Assembly: GCF_963678635.1 (NCBI RefSeq) | Contig: NC_087068.1 | Span: 29,080,318 to 29,144,317 of the forward strand | DNA: 64,000 nucleotides | Direction of reading: 5' to 3' | Source of the DNA: Symsagittifera roscoffensis | Taxonomy: Eukaryota; Xenacoelomorpha; Acoela; Convolutidae | Shown here: one piece after another, positions 13,380 to 24,240 of the stretch | Layout: every line of letters starts with the position of its first letter | Numbering within the stretch: the stretch's first letter is position 1 | Notes under the pieces: model-generated | Told to the model about the DNA's origin: nothing | Database searches by the model: none | Seen by the model: only the letters and a program-made list of their open reading frames with translations | Made by a program: the position numbers and the translations under genes

Positions 13380-14530
13380 GACCGCTTAGGCGTAAATAGA
13401 ACGAATTATATCGTACGTTAATTCTCCCAAGTTAGGCAATTTAACTCTGAAATATACCTTTTAATATGTCTGATCACCGCTGAATTATATAATTTTCTAA
13501 CATTTGAGTTCAGGTCGCAAATGTTTTTCAAATGGTTAAAAAAATCCTTTGAAACATGGATAGTTAAAACGTCGAAATTGGTCTGGAGGAAAAAAGCAGT
13601 CCGAGCATAAATCTTCCGTCAATTTCTTCAAAAGTCAAAACAATTAGTGACATACTGCCTAAAATGATTACGCTTGAATCATGAAAGCACTAAGAAACCT
13701 TATTATTCATTTTTTTTGGAAAGTGACAGAATCTTTGAGCTTGGGTTTGTTTTTTTTCTCCAGACCAAATTAAACTTTTTAACGCATTTTTTTGAATCGT
13801 CAAAAAACTATTAATTTTGAATGCAATTTTTGAAAGATATTTTACCAGTAATCAATTTTTGAGAAATTATGGGGTTTGTACATTGCCAGTTTGCCCAATT
13901 TGGGATAAATAACTTGTAAGTCTGTTTAATATTTTAAACTATGCTAAATATTACAATTTGGACTTCACATAGCGTGAAGGGATCGTTTTGAAAAGCAATC
14001 AAGAAAAAAACTCTAAATTTGTCGCCTTGATACGAGCAGTTTTTTTGTTTCGTAAACACTTCAAAGTCAGTGCCTCGTTTTTTTTCAGTTAACGAACTTG
14101 GTTTTAGGAAGGTAAAGCATTTTGGCAGCAAAATAGCACAAGAGTGGGTTATTATTCCGACTTTTGAAAAAAAAGCGGGATGTTTATGCTTGGGGTGGTT
14201 TTTTATTCAGTCAATTTTAAACTTTTCAATCAACTTTTTTTACGGTTCTTAATACTATCTGAAAAGTTTTGTTTTACTGAGCTCAAATTTTGAAAGAAAT
14301 TTTTGTCTGTGATCTATTGTAGTAAAGTCATGTGGGTTTGAATATTGTTAATTTGGCCAGTTTGGGAGAATTCATGCGGGGTATATAGCAGTCCTATAAC
14401 ACGCGTAAGCGGTGCAATAATGTTCCTAAAATCAAATTCAAAAAGATATTTACCTCCAATCAATTTTGCAAAGTTCTGGGAGTTTGAAAACTGCCAACTT
14501 GGCCATGCTCTGAACTAATTTATGCGTGCT
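13380..14530. repeat. cluster of R1 repeat fragments in both orientations
   Basis: 13380-13650 carries R1 in the same orientation as the 6500 copy (TTAATTCTCCCAAGTTAGGC, CTGATCACCGCTGAA, AAAACGTCGAAATTGGTCTGGAGG, CCGAGCATAAATCTTCCGTC). 13730-13930, 14140-14400 and 14440-14530 carry it reversed, recognisable by TTATTCCGACTTTTG, GGGGTGGTTTTTTA, and GGTTTGAATATTGTTAATTTGGCCAGTTTGGGA. This looks like repeated nested or side-by-side insertion. Confidence 0.65.
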
Positions 14531-14659
14531 TTGATAATTTCATTCATAATGTTGAGAGCGTATCGCAAATGATCTATGCGAGGCGAATTATCCCGCACAA
14601 CAAAACGTTCCAAATTGAATTGAGGCTAGCTAATCCGTCGCCCAATTTTGACTCGGCCC

Positions 14660-15515
14660 AGTTTTTTCTTTTCCCAAAAACTATTCGATATGGGTTAAGG
14701 GGCAGTCGGAACATTCAAAGCTTTGCCTTGATATAAGAGCGGTCTTGAATCAAATTTAAAAACGTTGTACAGTAATTTCAATTTACAGGCCTATTTATTG
14801 ATTCATTTCCATGGTTAAAAAACCTTACAGAAACTTCAATGTAGATAGCCGGTTTCGACGTTAAATTCGCTGAATCCATCATAGCAGAAACAAAAAAAAA
14901 CCTAATGGCTAATACTTAGATCAACCAATCAGAGTGCATTAGTTAAAATGTTGAAAATCCGTACTTATATTGGGATGTTTTAAAAGACTTTTGGGAAAAT
15001 GTTGCCAATTGGACTTTCTGCCATGATATTTATTAGCCTTTTATTGACCTTAGTTTCAAATGCATTAAGGCAGTAGTAAATACTTTGCAATCTGCACACA
15101 GACCAGAAAGATGTGCCTGGAATTAGGGTAGGAATTGCGAAGAGAGTAGAAGTCCAAATCGGTTCAGCTGCAGATTCTATGATGATGTCAGAATTATTAA
15201 TACCTTGACCATATTTAATTAACGAGAAAATTATTGAACACAAGATAAACTGTAACATTTTTTCTATTCAGCTGACACTGAAGTTTCCTGATTCATCAAA
15301 CGAACTGAAGTTATTCTCTATCATGATTTCATTTAGCAATTATTGCTTACAGGAGCATTCGAGTCGACTAAAAGAAAGAGCAAACATATTAGTTTGATGA
15401 AAACTATAATAAACATTCTTGGTTGAACTGTCAAATTATTAACAGCTATATCTCAATTTTTGAAGCCTTTAAGGTCGCATGTTCTTCATGGAATAAATTA
15501 ATTAAAGAAGTGATC
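14660..15515. other. mostly featureless; holds one short minus-strand frame
   Basis: No gene is established. A 92-residue minus-strand frame (14980-15258, listed separately) is the only candidate. Confidence 0.5.
14980..15258 (-). CDS. small open frame with signal-peptide-like N-terminus
   Basis: The 92-residue frame begins at an ATG at 15258. Its first 19 residues (MLQFILCSIIFSLIKYGQG) resemble a signal peptide: a short n-region, a hydrophobic core, and a small residue near the likely cut. The remainder has no recognised domain and contains two Cys. It could be a first exon of a secreted protein or chance, since AT-rich DNA readily gives hydrophobic frames. No partner exon was found. Confidence 0.2.
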   Translation of the reverse strand: MLQFILCSIIFSLIKYGQGINNSDIIIESAAEPIWTSTLFAIPTLIPGTSFWSVCRLQSIYYCLNAFETKVNKRLINIMAESPIGNIFPKVF

Positions 15516-15520
15516 ACAGC

Positions 15521-15935
15521 TAGAGCGGATCTAGGATTTTCTCGTGGGGGCGGATTTTCAAAAAATTTCAAAATTTTATCGACTTTTTTTTGGGTCGACT
15601 AAATTGATAAATTGATTTTCCGAGCTCATCCAAAGAACTAAAAAGACCCAAAGACCCTGTTTTGACCAAATTTTTTGCGCCGCAGGCAACATTTTGAAAA
15701 AATGCTTAAAAAAATACGTTTTGAGGCACTTTTTGAAAAACTTTTACAAAAAATTGTTTTTTCGGCGCGCGCTCACTCCTCTAGAAAAATTTTAGGGTCA
15801 GTCAGCCAAAAATGGATGTGTCAAAATAGCACAAAGGGGGACCCGTTGGGACGGCAGGGGTCGAATCTCTGAGGGGAGGAGCGTCCGCACCCCAACCCCC
15901 TCCCTCACCCCTTTCCCTAAATCCGCGCCTGGTTC
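15521..15935. mobile_element. MITE-like element with imperfect terminal inverted repeats
   Basis: The left end, AGAGCGGATCTAGGATTTTCTCGTGGGGG, and the right end, ending CCCTTTCCCTAAATCCGCGCCTGG, are imperfect inverted repeats sharing GCGGATYTAGG near the tips. The interior is non-coding, with C-rich and G-rich subterminal parts (15834-15915). This fits a non-autonomous DNA transposon of about 0.4 kb. I could not define a clear target-site duplication, and no transposase is present in the window. Confidence 0.55.
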
Positions 15936-15959
15936 ACCGAAGTTTTTTTTAACTAGCAA

Positions 15960-16235
15960 GTGCAGTTTTTCGACTAAAAATCCGCGGTCAAGAAACAATT
16001 TTAATTCGAGCACAAAGTCGAACCCACATGTTTTACCTGTCGAAAAAGTCGAAACAGTCGAATTATACCCATTTTTGGTCGAAAAAGTCGAAACATATCT
16101 ATGCAGGGTCGAACAAACAAAACTTCGGCCGCGAAAGTCGGAAGATATCGAATTTCGGCCGAGAAAGTCGGAAGATATCGAATTTCGGCCGAGAGAGTTG
16201 AAAGATAAACCGAGCACCTCGACCCGGGATATAAA
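15960..16235. repeat. TCGAAA-rich minisatellite with 30-bp units
   Basis: A unit of 30 bp (CGGCCGAGAAAGTCGGAAGA plus TATCGAATTT) occurs more than twice at about 16126-16200. It is preceded by spaced GTCGAAAAAGTCGAAAC segments (near 16035 and 16077). The + strand frame repeats a 10-residue motif (RPRKSEDIEF), and the minus frame is Ser/Arg-rich. Both frames follow from the repeat and are not evidence of a gene. Confidence 0.8.
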
Positions 16236-16239
16236 GAGT

Positions 16240-16870
16240 TCTAAAATTTATCGTATCTTTTTCTCCATTTAGCTTCAATAATTAGTTATTTCTTGTATAT
16301 CAGGCAGTTTCTGACACCATATGGTAAAATGAAACTAAATTTCATAATACTATGAATATATAGCAATTTTAAAACACATTGTTGCTCCGATATTTGAAAA
16401 AGGAAAGAATATGCTTGGTGTGGTTTTCATGGTTGTGAATATGCTCTGGGTGGAATAGGCATATGTATAAGGTGGCTCTTTATTCAAATTCAATAAAAAC
16501 CCAAGTGAAAGAAAAATACAGACTGAGGATCGAACCGGTAATCTATGTGTTTCCAAGCAGAAATGTTATAAGGACACTTTCCTTGATGATATTTAAACGT
16601 ACAAAAAGGCAGTCAGAACTCTCGGGTATTAGCCGCGATATACGAAAAGTCGTGTTTGAACTATCGGATCTCTTTCATAAGTCCCACGATATGTTTCTGG
16701 TTGAGAATATTCAACCTAATAACCAATTAAATGACTGTGTCAGTACATTCCATTATTAATATTCCTTGCAACGAAACCCATCCTCCTTGGTAAAATGGTC
16801 GGAATAGGTAAAGAGATCCGAAATATCAACTGCAAATCATATCATGTTTAAACTGTTTTCTTATCCATTA
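16240..16870. other. no gene recognised; probable intron of the exon that follows
   Basis: Short frames on both strands, no domain. A pyrimidine-rich tract (ACTGTTTTCTTATCCATTAG) at its right end is the predicted acceptor for the exon at 16872, so part of this stretch is probably intron. Confidence 0.4.
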
Positions 16871-16871
16871 G

Positions 16872-17095
16872 GAAGTGATACTCGACCTGCAATGCAATCG
16901 ACAGTTCCTGCCGTCCAATACACAATGCAAGCACCCGTGTTGCCCTCAGCACCTGGCTACTACCTCCCCAACCAAGTGCAGTACCCAAACCAGTACCATG
17001 TACCCCCTGTCATCACTCATACCCCTCCACAATACCAGCCTCCTGCTGTTCCGACAAATGTGTGTTCAAACACAAACATTGGATTTGTGTTCTGA
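16872..17095 (+). CDS. Pro/Gln-rich terminal exon of an unrecognised gene
   Basis: After a good acceptor (pyrimidine tract then TTAG at 16868-16871) an open frame of about 74 residues runs to a TGA at 17093-17095. It is strikingly less AT-rich than its surroundings and is Pro, Gln, Tyr, Val and Thr-rich, with patterns such as QYPNQYHVPP and PPQYQPPAVP, ending in GFVF. This looks like the intrinsically disordered C-terminal tail of a real protein, for example a cytoplasmic Pro-rich tail or a transcription-factor tail. I cannot name the family. The first two bases complete a codon from an upstream exon that I did not find. A frame read from ATG at 16844 merely extends through the pyrimidine tract. 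No canonical AATAAA was seen just downstream. Confidence 0.55.
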
Positions 17096-17099
17096 AGTG

Positions 17100-17865
17100 A
17101 TGTTGTGAAACTAGAAAAGAAATGAAAAAAGTAGACAAAATGGAACGTCTGAACAATTATATAAACAGTTTTCCCTTTACATAAAATTCTTTTTCCTTCA
17201 AAAACAAATTTCGTATTATTTTCTATGAACAAGATATTAGTTGTTAACTAACAAGATGACGAGACGCGAATCTTGCATTGGGAAAAAAAATTAGTGCCGC
17301 TTTGACACCACATCTATCAGATAGGACATAACAATAGTCAAAATAGTATGTGCGTTAAAAAATTTACTTAGTAGTTATTGACGAACAAAAAAGTTTTACA
17401 ATTTGCTTTCCATTTGACCAGATTTTGGATTTGTTTTAAATCCCCTGCCATGGCAATGATAGTGTGAAGAGACGATCTGTAGTTTCACTTCGACCTCTAC
17501 CTTCAGGTCTACCATAGCCTGACCAATTTCAGCTGCAATAGTAGTACCACGTGAGAATTCTAATGGCCTTGAGTCGCAAAAAAGCCTTCCCAAACAAAAA
17601 AATTCAGTCTGGTCAGTCTGGAATGTGTTGAAAATATAACACAAACTATGCTTAGACAGGCTAACCATCTCAGGCAGAACCCACGATAATGGCTTAACGA
17701 AGAAATAGGCTTTTTGTTAAACATTTAAGCTTGAGGATGATTGGTAAACTTTCAAAAAAAAATCAAGAAAGTCCCTCAGGCGCTTAGTTAAGTACCAAGT
17801 AACATATTTCAGATGTAGCAAATTATTAATCAGACTAAACGGCATCCCTCATTCTTCAGAATTTT
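17100..17865. other. probable 3' UTR then featureless sequence
   Basis: The sequence right after 17095 may be the 3' UTR of the exon ending there. A 90-residue minus-strand frame (17396-17668) has fairly ordinary composition but no recognised domain and no splice context, so I do not call it. Confidence 0.4.
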
Positions 17866-17869
17866 GAAG

Positions 17870-18570
17870 AAAGTTCGGAATAATTATGCTTGCGTTTTTG
17901 TATCAGTCAGGTTTCGATTTTTCACTCAGCATACTTGGAAAGATTTTATAAAACATTTGAAATGATTTTCAAAAATTACTTTAAATGTGATCATTTTTGT
18001 AAATTTATGGGGGCTTGAAAATTTTGGGACATTTGGGATAACTAAATCACGATAACACGGGTAAGCGGCGGGTTCATGCGTTTCAAATTGAATTGAGGTC
18101 AGTCATTTGGTCGTATGATCAAGATACAAGACGCTAACTCCATATTTTTGTAGTTTATTTTAGCGTGTTGGGGTAAAAATTGAAAAAAAAAAAAAAAACA
18201 GTTTTTTTGTGATTCTTAAAATTACTTCGTCAATTTTTGAAGCAAAAAATGTTAAATGTATCCTTAAATTGCTGTCGGAATGTACGAGTCTTCTTGATTA
18301 ATTTGGGAAATTTCATTTGAAAAATTAAAAACGCGTTAATTGCCTGGCTCATATCCCACATTAAATGTCCCAAATTGGCCAAATTGGCAATCTTTAAATA
18401 CGAAAACTTTATAAAAAAATGATCACAGGTGAAATAAGTTTTTTTTACATTTGAGCTTAATACAAAACTACTTTCCGATTCTTGTTTACTAAATCCGTCA
18501 AAAGTTGATATTTGTTTTGAGAAAAAAATCCATCACGAGCACAAATAGTCTATTTTTTCCATGGATCCAG
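17870..18570. repeat. two R1 copies in opposite orientation
   Basis: 17870-18110 carries R1 reversed (TTCGGAATAATTATGCTTG; TTTATGGGGGCTTGAAAATTTTGGG). 18330-18570 carries it forward (TGTCCCAAATTGGCCAAATTGGCAA, ATGATCACAGGTGAAAT, TTTGAGCTTAATACAA, CACGAGCACAAATAG). Between them lies an A-run (18180-18198). Confidence 0.6.
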
Positions 18571-19978
18571 TTAAAGAGCTCATTTTTCAGGAAAACGTAC
18601 TGAATGAGCCTAATTTTTAGTGGACGGTAATGAATGAAACCAATATGTATAAAAAATAATTTAAGTTACATTCCATTATCCTATTCTCACTGTCACCCAA
18701 TTGCAACCAGAGTTGGCAGATTCCCATTTTCAGCATATTGCAACCAATTAACAAATAAAATTTTAATACAAATAATTTTACTTTCCTGCACAAAATTGAA
18801 AACATGGCCTCGTAAACCATAGAGCTTGCTATTTCCTAAATATGTTTGTGTTTTGTATTTTTCTATTTTCACAAAAAACTTCGCAGACGGTTTTTAATCA
18901 ATTTTTTTTTCACATTTTTTTTCATATTTGGTCGCAGAGATATAGGTTGATAGTTTTACAGCAGCCTGATTTTCAATTTTTTTACTGATTTGTTTGAGTT
19001 TCAATCTTAAAAAAAGGATAAAATGTCACCTCTACATTTTGATTCAAAAAATAACTCTGTCTTTCAAAAAAAGGGGACTAAATATTTTTGATTAGTTGCT
19101 AAAAGTTGTTTTAGTTATTAATTTTCTCAAAAATTTCATAAATGTTTTTAGTTGAGGTTTTTTTCAAAAAAAGGATAGTTTCAAAATCTATAACATTATT
19201 TGAATTGTGTGCTGTCATGCTACCTTCAACTAATTTCTGACCTGATTCAACAAAATAAGTTTCCAAAGTATAAAAGTTGGCATCAAGGATGAAAACTACA
19301 ACAATAAAGAGAATGCCAGGCTTGCTAGTTCTTTGACTGTACTGCGATAGTAAACTAGAAACTGATGCTTACGTGTATGAAATCTTATCCATCAAAAAAT
19401 GCCTCACGGTTTCGTCAATCGCGTTTTAAATGGTCTATCCAGGAAAGAAAAAAGAGACTTTATTCAACCTACAAGCCCACAAACCCACAAACCGGTTCAG
19501 TTTTTGTCTCACAGTTGCTTAATGAAATGTCATTGAAGTGAAAGACTTTATTCATATTTAGAATCAATTTTTTGGTTTTAGACCAATAATTCTATTTTTA
19601 GCTGTCTTTAATAATCAAAATATGTGCTTGTCGTAATTCAGCGGCATTAGTGTCATCTGCAAAAGGAATAACTTCTGATGTTTTTACAGGCTTGAAATCA
19701 ACAAGAAACAGTAATCGACCTAATATATCTGTTTTGAGGAACATCACATGTTATTGTGGGCCATTTATGAGTTTTTTCATCTGTTGCATTCTTTCCCTTA
19801 AAGGAGAGTCAAACCAATGATTGGTATTAACTATTATGCCGTATAATTTGAATTTCTGTAACATAAAAGGAAGTTCTATTGTAATAAATAGTTTTCTTAA
19901 GTAAAAAAAGAAAGTAATTAAACAAGGCTTGCCACTTGAACGCTATTTTTCAGTTAAATCATCAATTGAAAATCAAAC

Positions 19979-20368
19979 TTACAGCAAAATAATCAGAGTA
20001 AGTTTCTCAAATGAATAGTAAGTTCCTGTCAACATAGCTTGTTCGACCAAGTTATTTACGTCTGACAAACCCGAGCGATTTTGGTTCGTAATTCTTTTCA
20101 TCCAATCTAAATCCCTCTTATGCAAAATAGTTACTGTGATCTTTTTGATTCTTCGGAGAAAACGCCTTGGAGGAAGGATTTGTTGGGAGCGAAAGCAAAA
20201 AAATAATGGTTGCAGATGCCAAAAAAAGTTGTTGTTCGTACTGTCAACTCCCAATAATTGATCATTGTCGAGATTATCGGGTTTTGTTTGGACTTCACAT
20301 TCTGTAACTATATGCCGTTTAACTGATGGCATCAGCTTGTTCAAAAGGGTTAATGGTAGGCAACGCAT
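19979..20368 (-). pseudogene. 129-residue frame within the decayed retroelement array
   Basis: An open minus-strand frame rich in Leu, Arg and Asn, with a basic stretch (PPRRFLRRIKKITVTILHKR). By position it would fall between endonuclease and RT in a unit of the array, where such elements carry a basic linker. No domain is recognised. Its first 16 residues lie in the 249-bp duplicated segment and so occur twice. Probably a fossil rather than a gene. Confidence 0.35.
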
Positions 20369-20799
20369 GTTCTTTCGAAGTTTAGTGCCATAATGAGAAG
20401 AAACTATTATGCTTTTCAGCTATTATATTTTTTTGCATAGCTAAATGTTTCTTAGAATTTCAATTTAAAAAGACCACAGATGATAAATGATTTTGAGGGC
20501 GAGTGGTTGTTTTCCAACAACTATCTTATTGATAGATAAAAGAAAGAGGGTTGTAATTATATGCCGTAAAACTGATGGCATCAGCTTGTTCAAAAGGGTT
20601 AATGGTAGGCAACGCATGTTCTTTCGAAGTTTGGTGCCATAATGAGAAGAAACTATTATGCTTTTCAGCTATTATATTTTTTTGCATAGCTAAATGTTTC
20701 TTAGAATTTCAATTTAAAAAGACCACAGATGATAAATGATTTTGAGGGCGAGTGGTTGTTTTCCAACAACTATCTTATTGATAGATAAAAGAAGAGGGG
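20302..20799. repeat. recent 249-bp direct duplication
   Basis: 20302-20550 is repeated at 20551-20799 with offset 249 and only a few differences (for example TAACTATATGCCGTTTAA versus TAATTATATGCCGTAAAA, and a one-base change in the AAGTTTAGTGCC segment). It is far better conserved than the array that contains it, so it is a later event. Confidence 0.9.
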
Positions 20800-22493
20800 T
20801 TTACATCACGGCTCCTTCAAACAGAAAACTATTGATTTCAAGTTTTGCTACAATGCATTCTTCAATGCTAGTGATTAGAGTGTATTTTCTCATACTGTAT
20901 GCTTTTTGTCATAATGAAACTGTATGCTTACATTTTTTGTTCGTTTTGGAAAAAACCAAAAAGACATCAGCCTGTCGTGTGGCGTTTGCATGACCAAAAA
21001 CTATTCGCTTACTTTTTGTAATTGAGTTCAAATAGACAGCACTTAAAACACTCAAAAAATCTTCAAAAGTAACAAAAAAGGAGAAAAAACTGAGACCATT
21101 GCATAATTTTTGGTAACTTTGTTACCAAAAATGATAACAAAGAGATGAAATGTCACAAAAACATGTGTAAAAAAAGTTCGTCAAAATTTAAATGTCTTTT
21201 ATTTTATGAAGAAAACAACTATTCAAGATAGCAACAACTTTACATCTTTCTGGGAAGTCGTCCTGACTTGATGTTAATGCATGATATATGCTCAAAAGTT
21301 TTGCAGACGGTTTTAAATCAATTTTCTTCATATTTTCTTCATGTTCTGTTTTTTTTCATATTTGGTAGCAAAGATATAGGTCGGTAATTTGAACAACCTA
21401 ACTTTCAGCTTTTTTAATGGTTTTGCATGAGTTTTAGTCTTAAAAAAGCAAAAATTAAAGGTCAGGTCTACATTGATTCAAAAAAGAACTCAGTTTTTTA
21501 AAAAAAACTGCACCAATTTTTTTTGATTAGGTGCTCACTTTGATTATAACTCTTAAAGTTGTTTCAGTTAGAAAGTTGTTTCAGTTATTAATTTTCTCAA
21601 ACACTTCATTAACTTCTCCGGTTGAAGTATTCTCAAAAAAAGGATAATTTCGTTATCTTAGATATTTTATGAGTTGTGTGCTGTCGTGCTACTTTCGACT
21701 AACTTAAACAAAAAAAAGTTTCCAAAGTATAAAAGTAAGCACAAAAATGAAAAACTACAAAAATTAGGAGAATGCCAGGCTTGGTATTTTTTTGACCGTA
21801 CTGCGATAGTAAATTAAAAACTTATGCCAAGATATATAAAATCTTAGCTATCGCAAACTGCCACTCGGTTCCGTCAATCGAATTTTTATATGTTCTATCT
21901 AGGAATGAAAAGATAGAATTGAATCAACCTACAAACCCATAAACCTACAAATCGGTTCAGTTTTCATCTCACAGTTGCTTAATTGAAATGTATTTGAACT
22001 GAAAGACTTAATTAATACTTAGAAGCAATTTTTGGCCCTAGGCCAATAATTCAGTTTTTAGCTGTCTTTATTAGGCGAATTGTCTGCATGTCGTAAATCA
22101 TCGCTTCCAGTTTTGATGCATCGATACAAGCCAAAAACTTCTTATTATAGATTTTTCTTTTTGCCTAATTTATTTTTTTCCCAACTTTTAAATAGGGCTG
22201 TTTGGTTTTACTTTTCGATGAGCTTTGGTTCTCTTACTTTTTAAACTGTTCTAAGTTATGTTGAACAATTTCGGTTCTTTGAACTCGCTCAATATTTGTT
22301 AATTTTAGCATAGGTGCATAATATGTCATAGTTCTAATGAAAAACGAGGCAAAACTAATAAATTATGCAAAAGCGTCAGAGTTAGAACCATTTGCGGCTT
22401 GTTTTTTTTTCAATTTGTGATTGCAAATTGCCAATATAGAAGCTAATGTAGATAGCAAGTCGCTAAGGTATGTCACGGATATAGCTTTCCTTT

Positions 22494-22690
22494 TTAATAC
22501 AAGTAGGCAACAGGATCGGATAAAAAACCGAGAAATTCTGATTTTCTAAAATAATGATGATCAATTTCCATTAATCTAAAATAAATGAAAAGATTAAGAC
22601 ATGTCATTGTAAGTTCAGTTATTCTTGTTGCCTTTGTATCATCTAAGTCGTAGCCACTTGAGATATTAATGTTGAGGTTATTTTGCATAG
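22494..22690 (-). pseudogene. endonuclease-like fragment of the decayed retroelement (copy 1)
   Basis: The translation contains SGYDLDDTKATRITELTMTCLNLFIYF. Equivalent text is found in the units near 25510-25700 and 26338-26562. The pattern resembles the P-T-R-I-T-x-x-S-x-T-L-L-D-L-I region of AP-endonuclease domains of CR1/jockey-type elements. The reading rests on this one motif and on position upstream of the RT piece. Confidence 0.5.
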
Positions 22691-23889
22691 CTAAATAATT
22701 CTTGAAATTTCAATTTAAAATGACCACAGATGATAAATTATTTTGATGGCGAGTGGTTGTTTTCCAAAACTATCTAAGTGAAAGACAAAAGTAGCAAAGT
22801 TGTACATCACGGTGCTTTCAAACAGGAAGACATATATTTCAAATTTTGCTACACTGCATTCTACAATGCTGGTGATTAGAGCGTATTTTATCATCCTGTA
22901 TGCATTTTTTCATAATTAAATTCTATGCTTACAATTTTTATTCGTTTTGGGAAAAAACCAAAAAGACATCAGCCTGCCGGGTGGCATTTGCATCAGCAAA
23001 AACTTTTCGCTTACTTCTTGTAATAGAAATCAAATGGGCAGTACGCAAAACACTCAAGAATTCCTCAGAAGTAACAAACAGGGAGAAAAACTGAGACCCA
23101 TTTCATGGTTTTTTGGCTGTTTTTTAACAATAAAAATATTATGGCCAAAAATGATAACAAAGAGATGAAATATTACAAAAACATGTGTAAAAAATTTCCG
23201 TCAAAACTTAAATGTCTTTTAATTTATGAAAAAAAAACTCGTTTAAAGAGTCGTTGATAATTGTTAACGCCTCAAAAGAGCCCTTATCCAATTATTAAAA
23301 AACGTAAAAAAAAGAACTCCTTATATTCTTTTTTATGTTTTTGTAGTAAGCTTGTTACGACTGCAAAAAATCTTTTTTGTGTGTTTCTTTTTGCTATAAT
23401 AATCTGTAATCTCCTTTTCACTTGTTAATTCTTAAAAATTTTATCTTTCAACAAGATTCCATTGTATTTGATCCATGAGCTCATAATATATCCGTTAATA
23501 TGTAACCCTCGAACCAGATAGAGTAGAGGTTAACTTGAAAACAATTCCTCTACCGGTGCTTTTGCTGGCTTTCTATACTTTAAAGCAGTTTTTTTTATCT
23601 GTGACATAGATAATTTTTTTAAATGTTTTGCTTTAAAATTAATTTATTAAAACCAGAGCAGATTAAAAATGTTGAAATTTTATCTGAATTGATTTATCAC
23701 GGAGCGACATTAGCTGTTTTTTTTTAAAAGTTTAACGATTGTTAGATTTCATATATTTTAACTGTATTTATATTTTCTCTGAATGAATTTTTATCAAATT
23801 CTGAGCAGATAAGTTCATGAGCAAAGTTAAAACTTTATCTGAATTGCATTTTAAGATTCCTGAGCAATGTTAAAACACTATCTGAATTG

Positions 23890-24240
23890 ATTCATCATGG
23901 AGGGACATCAGCTGCTTTTTCCAAAAATTTCCCCATGTTTGTTTCAAAGTTAAATTTTTCGTTAACTACAAGAGTTAAATACCTATGGAAGCTTTTGTCA
24001 TCGGCAAACAGTGAATCATAATTCAACCTAGAGGAGTTTGGCAAAGGGTTTAAATAGAAGAACAAACACAACATAACCAGGATTGAACCTTGTAGTATAC
24101 TAACAATTATTGTTTCCTTTTCCGAGTATGAATGGTTATGCACTCGAGGCGTGATCTCAAAGAGTCGAAAACCTAACCTCATAAAGTGTATAGCTTGCTT
24201 CTTCTTAAACAATTTTGTGATCAACTAAATCAAACGCTTT
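23890..24240 (-). pseudogene. decayed non-LTR reverse transcriptase fragment
   Basis: On the minus strand the sequence reads KAFDLVDHKIV (about 24240-24208), then a short disrupted stretch, then ILQGSILVMLCLFFYLNPLP (about 24103-24040), and DSLFADDKSFHRYL (about 24012-23970). These correspond to the DLSKAFDTVDH, PQGSILGPLLF and YADD motifs of CR1/jockey-type reverse transcriptases. The G-P after QGSIL is lost, and a frameshift separates the first motif from the rest. A second, more damaged copy lies at about 27600-27790. Confidence 0.85.

Noticed and set aside
16520-16610. GGTTCGATCC on the minus strand, like a tRNA B box
   Set aside because: The T-stem does not pair and no A box or acceptor stem was found at the right distance. 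A tRNA-derived SINE is possible but not supported.
17396-17668. 90-residue minus frame with fairly ordinary composition
   Set aside because: No domain, no splice partners and no homologous frame in the window. Retained only as a remark under the surrounding region.
19366-19400. CTGATGC...GAAA string resembling a hammerhead core
   Set aside because: It lies in the decayed CR1/jockey-like array. Other units read CTGATGACGAGGTGTATAAAATC or lack the boxes, and no stems form.
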